A stretch of 64,000 nucleotides of DNA from Acidimicrobiaceae bacterium (GTDB lineage: Bacteria > Actinomycetota > Acidimicrobiia > Acidimicrobiales > RAAP-2). Below the pieces are notes generated by a model that was not told the DNA's origin, did not search any database, and worked only from the letters and a program-made list of their open reading frames with translations. Location: assembly GCA_003163875.1 (NCBI GenBank), contig PLRK01000076.1, positions 200-64,199 on the forward strand, in the 5' to 3' direction. A program made the translations under genes and the position numbers. Below, piece by piece: positions 58,215-64,000 of this stretch. The stretch's first letter is position 1. Each line of letters opens with the position of its first letter.

Positions 58215-60569
58215 CTAGTCGACGAGCGACCGCGCGTCCAAGGCTTCTGAGGTCGCCAGATTCTTCTTGAATGTCATGCGCTCTGGTGGCGCCGGTCGAC
58301 TGATGAAGTAGCCCTGGACGATGTCACAACCAAGTTGATCAAGAATCTCTAACGTATCGACATCCTCAATGCCTTCTGCGACAACTCGCAATCCCATCTC
58401 GTGTCCAAGATTGATGGTGGCGCGGACAATATCCAAACTTCTATCATTCTCGTGCAAGCCGAGCGAAGATATGAATGTTCGGTCGAGTTTCAATTCGCCA
58501 ACGTCAAGACTTCTAAGGTACGTCAGCGATGTGAAACCCGCACCAAAATCATCGATCGATACTAGGACGCCGAATTCGCGAAGTCTTTTGATGACGTCTT
58601 GAGAACTCTCAAAGTCGGTGATGATGGTCGTCTCGGTAATTTCAACCACAAGGTACTCGGCACGCAGGTCGTGACGAGTCAGCAGAGCGGCCACGAATTC
58701 AACGAAACCCTGCTGGAGCAATTCGGTCGTCGCGACGTTGACCGAGACCGCAATTCGTTTGCCGCCTCGATGCCACTGGGCGCACTGAGCGACCGCTTCG
58801 TTGAACACCCACGTCGTGAGTGGCCACATTAAGCCGGCCTTCTCGGCGAGAGGTAGGAATTTCATCGGGGGCACGAGTCCAAGGGTCGAATGTGGCCAGC
58901 GCACCAAGGCCTCGACCGCTGTGATCTCCCCGGTGCGAAGGTCCAGCTGTGGTTGGTAATGAAGCGTCAAGTCTCCCTGAGTCACCGCGATGCGTAGCGC
59001 ATCGATCAAGTTCAGTTGATCCTCTTCGCCGTCAAGATCTTGGTCGTAGAAGACGTAAGGGACATTTCCCATCTTTGCTCGATACATCGCGACGTCGGCA
59101 CACCACATCGCGTCGGACGCATTCTTGGCGTCGTGAGGCACGAGGGCGATACCCACGCTGGCGCCCACGTTCGCCGTCATTCTGTGCAGTTCGAATGGTT
59201 TTACGACTTCATCAATAATTTTCTGCGTCACCTGTTCAGCGAGTGCCGCGTCCGCGTCGAGAAGCAGCACGGCAAATTCGTCACCCCCCATCCGAGCCGC
59301 GAGTCCGGCGTTACCAATGGCACCCCGCAAACGTGGTCCCAATTGACGAAGGAGTTCGTCACCGGCGGGATGACCGTAGGAGTCGTTGACTTCCTTGAAA
59401 TGATTGAGGTCGACGAAAAGAAACGCCAATTGTCGCTGGTCGCGAACCGACCCTTGCTCTTCGCTGAAGAACACCTCGAGAACATTGGCGAGTTGACGGC
59501 GATTTCCAAGACCGGTGAGCTCATCGGTATTCGCTTGTCGATATCGATCCTCGGTGATCATGCGTAGGCTCCTCGCCGACATGGTCAGTCGAACGCCGAC
59601 GATGATAATCGTGCCAACCGCAAGACCAATGGCAACACGACTTTCTTCGTCGAGCGTCCCGCGAACGAGTACGCCCAGACTTGCGACTGTTGCGAGCGCC
59701 GTAATCATGAATCCCTGAAGTCGAGGTCGTTTTATTGGGTTAAAGGGCTTTGTCTTCGCCCAGACGGAAAAGGAGAGAAAGAGAATAGCGAGGGGCCACG
59801 CGAAGGAATTGATGTCACTTCCAAAACGTGAAGCTTGACCCGAGGTCTGAAAAAGGTTGAAGGTGTCGCCAAAGACGATCACGATGAGTCCCGTTGTCAT
59901 TAAGAACCATTGCGTCGTGCCGAGCCCGGCGATCATTGCGGTGCCCCCAAAGACGAAGAGAAGCAACAGGAAGTCGCCAATGGGAAAGGCGAGGTTCACC
60001 GTAGTCGAAAGGGCGCTGCCGCCGGTCAGGTTATGAATACTGTGAAACGCGAATGCGGCACAAAGTGCCGACGCACCACCTCCCGCAACGATGCCGTCAA
60101 GCCAATTTGGCTGGTTGATGCGATTGAGACCCTTTTGAAAAATGAGAACGCACGCAATGTACGCCAAGGGGTAGAAAAGGAAATAGAAGACGTCTGCGAC
60201 CGAGACGTTGGGGGCGCGCGCGTGCCCTAGGGATTCGGCGGTGAGCAAAAGGTCCCCTACTGCCCACGCCAAGAGTCCCGAACCAAGCACCATCGGTACC
60301 ACGCGATTGGGACCACGAACCAGCCCTCGACTGATACAGAGCAAGGACGCGACACACTCGAAGCCGCACACGGACCAACCATCCAGCCACAACCATTGTT
60401 GGTCGTTGCGTCGCGCGATGAGGGAGATCACGTAGGCCGCCAGACAGGCAGCCAAAATTCCGTAGAGCACTCGGATAAGGATGTCTCGGCGCCGCGTTGT
60501 CACGAGAGAGTCTTCGTTGCCAGACGCTTTTCGGATCACTCGTGGGTAGGTGAGGATGTCTTCGCTCAT
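58215..60569 (-). CDS. Membrane-anchored GGDEF-EAL protein (diguanylate cyclase/phosphodiesterase)
   Basis: N-term TM segments; ARMGGDEFAVLL; EALVRWPH; SIDDFGAGFTSLTYLRSLDVGELKLDRTFI. Confidence 0.96.
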   Translation of the reverse strand: MSEDILTYPRVIRKASGNEDSLVTTRRRDILIRVLYGILAACLAAYVISLIARRNDQQWLWLDGWSVCGFECVASLLCISRGLVRGPNRVVPMVLGSGLLAWAVGDLLLTAESLGHARAPNVSVADVFYFLFYPLAYIACVLIFQKGLNRINQPNWLDGIVAGGGASALCAAFAFHSIHNLTGGSALSTTVNLAFPIGDFLLLLFVFGGTAMIAGLGTTQWFLMTTGLIVIVFGDTFNLFQTSGQASRFGSDINSFAWPLAILFLSFSVWAKTKPFNPIKRPRLQGFMITALATVASLGVLVRGTLDEESRVAIGLAVGTIIIVGVRLTMSARSLRMITEDRYRQANTDELTGLGNRRQLANVLEVFFSEEQGSVRDQRQLAFLFVDLNHFKEVNDSYGHPAGDELLRQLGPRLRGAIGNAGLAARMGGDEFAVLLLDADAALAEQVTQKIIDEVVKPFELHRMTANVGASVGIALVPHDAKNASDAMWCADVAMYRAKMGNVPYVFYDQDLDGEEDQLNLIDALRIAVTQGDLTLHYQPQLDLRTGEITAVEALVRWPHSTLGLVPPMKFLPLAEKAGLMWPLTTWVFNEAVAQCAQWHRGGKRIAVSVNVATTELLQQGFVEFVAALLTRHDLRAEYLVVEITETTIITDFESSQDVIKRLREFGVLVSIDDFGAGFTSLTYLRSLDVGELKLDRTFISSLGLHENDRSLDIVRATINLGHEMGLRVVAEGIEDVDTLEILDQLGCDIVQGYFISRPAPPERMTFKKNLATSEALDARSLVD

Positions 60570-60969
60570 GTTCTCACCGTCTTTTCACGTAGGCGGGAAC
60601 GCTCACCGAGAACGGCTCCTACGCTAACGGGGCAAAAAGTCCCTCGTTCGCGTGGGTCAAACCGTTGTGCCAATTGGGAATCATTCGGGCGTTGGACACT
60701 TTGCATCGAGCCTCCTGACATGGTGACGTTCGGTGGTCACCAGCAGTGCTTCGTTGAATCTTCCCCCATTTAAGTAGTAAAAACTGAGATTTCGCAAGAA
60801 TTCTGTGTGAATTGGTTTATTCCACATCTTGGAACTTAATGTGCTGCACTCACGACTTTGTTGGCATTCGCGCACGATGCACAGTATTTATCGATGGGAA
60901 GGTGCCACTTCGGGCGAGTGGCACGACCAACGTTTCGCCGGAACTGTCCGTTGCGTGAGCCCACCGTTC

Positions 60970-61509
60970 TCACTCAGGGTCATGAAGAAGACCTGCTTCC
61001 TTCAGCCACTTCCAATGCATCCCCGCGTGATCAGCGTTGGCACCGATGACACCACCCAGTGTGCCGTCAGCCCACGGCGCTCCTTCGAGGATCTCGTCAA
61101 GCTGCTGATCGGTGAGTTCGCCCAGCAACTTTAAGCTCTCGCCACGAGCAACTCCTGTGAGCGCGATGATCTGGGTCAGTTCCTCGTCGTGATGGGCGCG
61201 CTGGAACTCTTCGTTCGAAGCATGGACAATCGTGAAAATTTCCTCGCGGCTTCTCGGCGTACCGTCCGCAGAGGTGAGAAGGCCCACCGGGTCTTCGTGT
61301 CCCGACACGTGACGTCGAATCATTGCAGCGAAGGTCGTCTCGATGAGGGCAAGGTGCGAGAAATGGTCAAGTGCATTCCAGTGGTTCCTGGGGTCGTGCT
61401 CACTTGGCGTGATGGGGCGTCGCAACTGTTCTGGTGTCAATTTCTCGAAGTTCGCCAACAGAAGGTTTCTGCTCTCGTTCAATTTTGATTCGACGTCGAT
61501 TCTCTTCAC
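60970..61509 (-). CDS. DinB/DfsB-like four-helix bundle protein
   Basis: LLLANFEKLTPEQLRRPITPSEHDPRNHWNALDHFSHLALIE; ANADHAGMHWKWLKEAGL. Confidence 0.75.
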   Translation of the reverse strand: MKRIDVESKLNESRNLLLANFEKLTPEQLRRPITPSEHDPRNHWNALDHFSHLALIETTFAAMIRRHVSGHEDPVGLLTSADGTPRSREEIFTIVHASNEEFQRAHHDEELTQIIALTGVARGESLKLLGELTDQQLDEILEGAPWADGTLGGVIGANADHAGMHWKWLKEAGLLHDPE

Positions 61510-61674
61510 CAGTGTCCCCTTTGCCTGCGCACCAATCGGTCATTAGGCTATGTGCCGCTGCGTTTCAAATCCGTTGAACTTCTGGCGCGACTACGACAGG
61601 TGTATCAAGCACCGTGACGGACGTATGCTGCGCCATACTCGAGTGCAATCACGTTGACCTAAAACGTAACAGCC

Positions 61675-62106
61675 TTACAGGGCAGCACCCGCGAGCAGTA
61701 GCTCCACGTCGATGTTCCCTCGGGTGGCGTTCGAATAGGGACAGACCGTGTGGGCTTCCTTTATGAGCGCTACGGCGGTGTCGCGGTCGGCGATGGAGGC
61801 AAGTGTCACGTCCAGGGTGACCGCCAACTGGAAACCTCCTTCACCATTGGGAAGAAGGCTCACCTTCGAGTCAATGGCGACATCACCCGCATCCGTGTGG
61901 CGTCGGCGCGCGACATTCATCAGTGCACTCTCGAAGCACGCGGCGTAGCCCACGGCGAAAAGTTCCTCGGGATTTGTTCCCCCGCCCGCGCCTCCCATTT
62001 CCGTGGGTATCCGCAGATCCACGTCGAGTTGCTTATCAGTCGTTTGGCCGTGCCCATCACGACCACCCGTGACGTGTGCTTGCGCGGTGTAGAGAACTTT
62101 TGCCAT
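61675..62106 (-). CDS. ohr: Organic hydroperoxide resistance protein (Ohr/OsmC family)
   Basis: GGTNPEELFAVGYAACFESALMNVARR, HTVCPYSNATRGNIDVEL. Confidence 0.95.
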   Translation of the reverse strand: MAKVLYTAQAHVTGGRDGHGQTTDKQLDVDLRIPTEMGGAGGGTNPEELFAVGYAACFESALMNVARRRHTDAGDVAIDSKVSLLPNGEGGFQLAVTLDVTLASIADRDTAVALIKEAHTVCPYSNATRGNIDVELLLAGAAL

Positions 62107-62240
62107 GGTGGCTCCTTTTTGGGTGTGGCGGACTATCGCTGCCGTCAATTACCATACCGATGCTCAGCGAAAACGATTCAAAGATTCCTCGCGAGAATTT
62201 TCAAAGCATCGAGTTCTGGATGTCTCGTTACTCGCTCTGG

Positions 62241-62669
62241 TTAGGAACGTTGCGGTTCCTCAGCGAAATCCTTTTTGCTGATCAAGAAGAGCAACCCTTC
62301 GATGAAACTCTCCATACCTTTCTCGCCCAGTTGGTTCTCGAGCGCCTGGGTCAAATCCGTCACCGCTTCGTGTGAGAGGTGGGCTGCCTCGTGCCCCCTC
62401 TCCGTGAGCACTGGTGCATCGACGTCGCCTTCAAGGTAACCGTCGACGATCAAACGCTCAATCGTCTGAAATGCATCAATCGAACGCTTTCGCCGGCGTA
62501 CGAGTTGTTCGAACGGAATGCCTTCGTGAAGACCCCCCAAGACAAGTGCCCCATTCACCGGAAGCGGTGCGAGTCCTGCGTTTGACACGTAGTTGCGTAT
62601 CTGCACCGCGAAGGCACCTCTTGCCTCATACAGCAAGATGGGGACTCCAGGCACATCATCGAAATTCAC
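62241..62669 (-). CDS. MarR-like winged-helix regulator
   Basis: GALVLGGLHEGIPFEQLVRRRKRSIDAFQTIERLIVDGYLEGDVDAPVLTERGHEAAHLSHEAVTDLTQALENQLGEKG; GTG start. Confidence 0.65.
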   Translation of the reverse strand: MNFDDVPGVPILLYEARGAFAVQIRNYVSNAGLAPLPVNGALVLGGLHEGIPFEQLVRRRKRSIDAFQTIERLIVDGYLEGDVDAPVLTERGHEAAHLSHEAVTDLTQALENQLGEKGMESFIEGLLFLISKKDFAEEPQRS

Positions 62670-62730
62670 GGTTTCCTCCACGTTTGGACGAGGTGTTAGA
62701 GGACGTTCTAGTACGCCTATGAACACGAAA

Positions 62731-63765
62731 TCAAGGGGAGACCCGAGGTTGTTGTTGCGTAATGCAGTGCACGCCGCCACCGTGGCGGAAAATGGCCCGA
62801 CCATCGACGGCTTCGATGGTGCGACCCGGGTAGAGCCGAGAGACGATTTCAATCGCTTCTTCATCGCGTGGGTCGTCGAAGGTGCCAACTACGACAAAAC
62901 CATTGCCTACGTAGTGGTTGATATAGGAGTAGTCCACGCAGAGGCCATCAACTACGAGAACCGTCGGAGCGGGGACCTCGATGACCTCAAGCACGTTGCC
63001 GCTGGCATCAGTGCTGGCACGAAGGAGAGCTATGAGTTCCTTCGTGACTTCAAAGTCGGGGTGATTTGGGTCTCGTTGACTGTGGGCCGCCACGAGCCCG
63101 GGCCGGACAAAGGTGGCCACGATATCAACGTGCCCACTGGTCCCAAACGCTTCGTAGTCACGCGTCAGGCCGCGTGGCAGCCAGATTGCGCGGGTAGTGC
63201 CAAGTTGCGCGTGAATCTCTACTTCGACTTGCTCGCGACTCCATTGGGGATTTCGTCGTGGGTCTAATTGGACGGTGTCCGTTAGCAGTACGGTGCCCAC
63301 CCCATCAACGTGAATCCCTCCGCCCTCATTCGTGAGAGCAGAGTGGCGAACCTCGGCGCCACTTTCGTGGGCAATAGATGAGGCGAGGAGCGCATCGCTG
63401 TCCCATGTCGCCCAATCTTGGGCTCCCCAACCGTTGAAGACCCACTCGGACGCCCCAAGTTGTTGGGCGCCGAGCGTGAAGGTAGGTCCACTGTCGCGGA
63501 GCCAGGCGTCATCGATGGGAAGTTCAATCACACTGACGTCGGAATGCAGGAGCTCGATAGCAAATCTTCCTTGATTAGGGTTCGCGATCATGGTCACGGG
63601 TTCGTAGCGAGCAATCGTATTGGCAACGTGGGCCCACGCCGTTCGTGCGTTGTGCAACGAAGCAGAGTCTTCGGTACCGAAGGTGGCGTTGGAACGAGGG
63701 AACGCCATCCACGTGCGTTCGTGGGGCTCCCACTCCGCGGGCATTCGCCAACGCGTCATACGCAC
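62731..63765 (-). CDS. aguA: Agmatine deiminase
   Basis: MPAEWEPHERTWMAFP, DDAWLRDSGPTF, NEGGGIHVDG, GGGVHCITQQ catalytic Cys. Confidence 0.95.
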   Translation of the reverse strand: MRMTRWRMPAEWEPHERTWMAFPRSNATFGTEDSASLHNARTAWAHVANTIARYEPVTMIANPNQGRFAIELLHSDVSVIELPIDDAWLRDSGPTFTLGAQQLGASEWVFNGWGAQDWATWDSDALLASSIAHESGAEVRHSALTNEGGGIHVDGVGTVLLTDTVQLDPRRNPQWSREQVEVEIHAQLGTTRAIWLPRGLTRDYEAFGTSGHVDIVATFVRPGLVAAHSQRDPNHPDFEVTKELIALLRASTDASGNVLEVIEVPAPTVLVVDGLCVDYSYINHYVGNGFVVVGTFDDPRDEEAIEIVSRLYPGRTIEAVDGRAIFRHGGGVHCITQQQPRVSP

Positions 63766-63780
63766 GCAAATGATGGGAAC

Positions 63781-64000
63781 ATGGTCGTCATGTTAACGAT
63801 TACCAGCTTTGATGTTCCATCGTCACCCGCTCGCGTCAACGCACCGAAACGAGAACCGTTTCGAATCGGGGCTGTTCAACAGCGTTGGCATCCAGACCCA
63901 ACGATTCACCTCGCCGCCTTGCGCGAGGGCGCGATTGCTGCTTCGGACTTGGGCGCGCAGCTCGTGTGCTTTCAAGAACTCACCCTTTCGAGTTATTTCG
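63781..64000 (+). CDS. aguB: Carbon-nitrogen hydrolase, N-carbamoylputrescine amidase-like (3' end outside window)
   Basis: PFRIGAVQQRWHPDPTIHLAALREGAIAASDLGAQLVCFQELTLSSYF; divergent from aguA. Confidence 0.85.
   Translation, partial: MVVMLTITSFDVPSSPARVNAPKREPFRIGAVQQRWHPDPTIHLAALREGAIAASDLGAQLVCFQELTLSSYF

Noticed and set aside
1-64000. CRISPR array, IS element, prophage or defence island
   Set aside because: No repeat-spacer array, transposase, integrase, phage structural or recognised defence proteins seen in the ORF track.

Overview
This is a 64 kb chromosomal window from a high-GC, probably actinobacterial (possibly Acidimicrobiia-like) genome; the taxon is my inference from gene content and codon style. 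The left third is mostly housekeeping: purL 3' end, PHP phosphoesterase, purF-purM-pyrE, serine hydrolase, tRNA-Asp and tRNA-Phe, EamA transporter, sulfatase, GH1 glucosidase, alkylsulfatase, an ICDH/IPMDH-family protein, DipZ, Asp/Glu racemase, lactonase-like protein, ECF sigma/anti-sigma pair, TrhO and a glutaredoxin-thioredoxin reductase fusion. The middle holds a diaminobutyrate aminotransferase/decarboxylase pair, an MFS/TetR pair with a clear operator, two decayed genes (VOC and DoxX-like) and a PadR regulator with a palindromic operator. The most notable block is about 37.1-55.8 kb: a candidate non-phosphorylative sugar-acid catabolic locus. It has a glycerate-kinase-like protein, GntR, enolase-superfamily dehydratase, ABC sugar importer, mutarotase, SDR, AKR, lactonase-like amidohydrolase, FAH hydrolase, Zn-dehydrogenase, IclR, IlvD/Edd dehydratase and a GlcD-GlcF-like fusion. 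The right end carries a NAMPT-type nadV, a GGDEF-EAL protein, Ohr with a MarR-like regulator, and divergent agmatine deiminase/carbamoylputrescine amidase genes. I saw no CRISPR array, IS element, prophage or obvious defence island. All product calls are from motif and family recognition without database searches.
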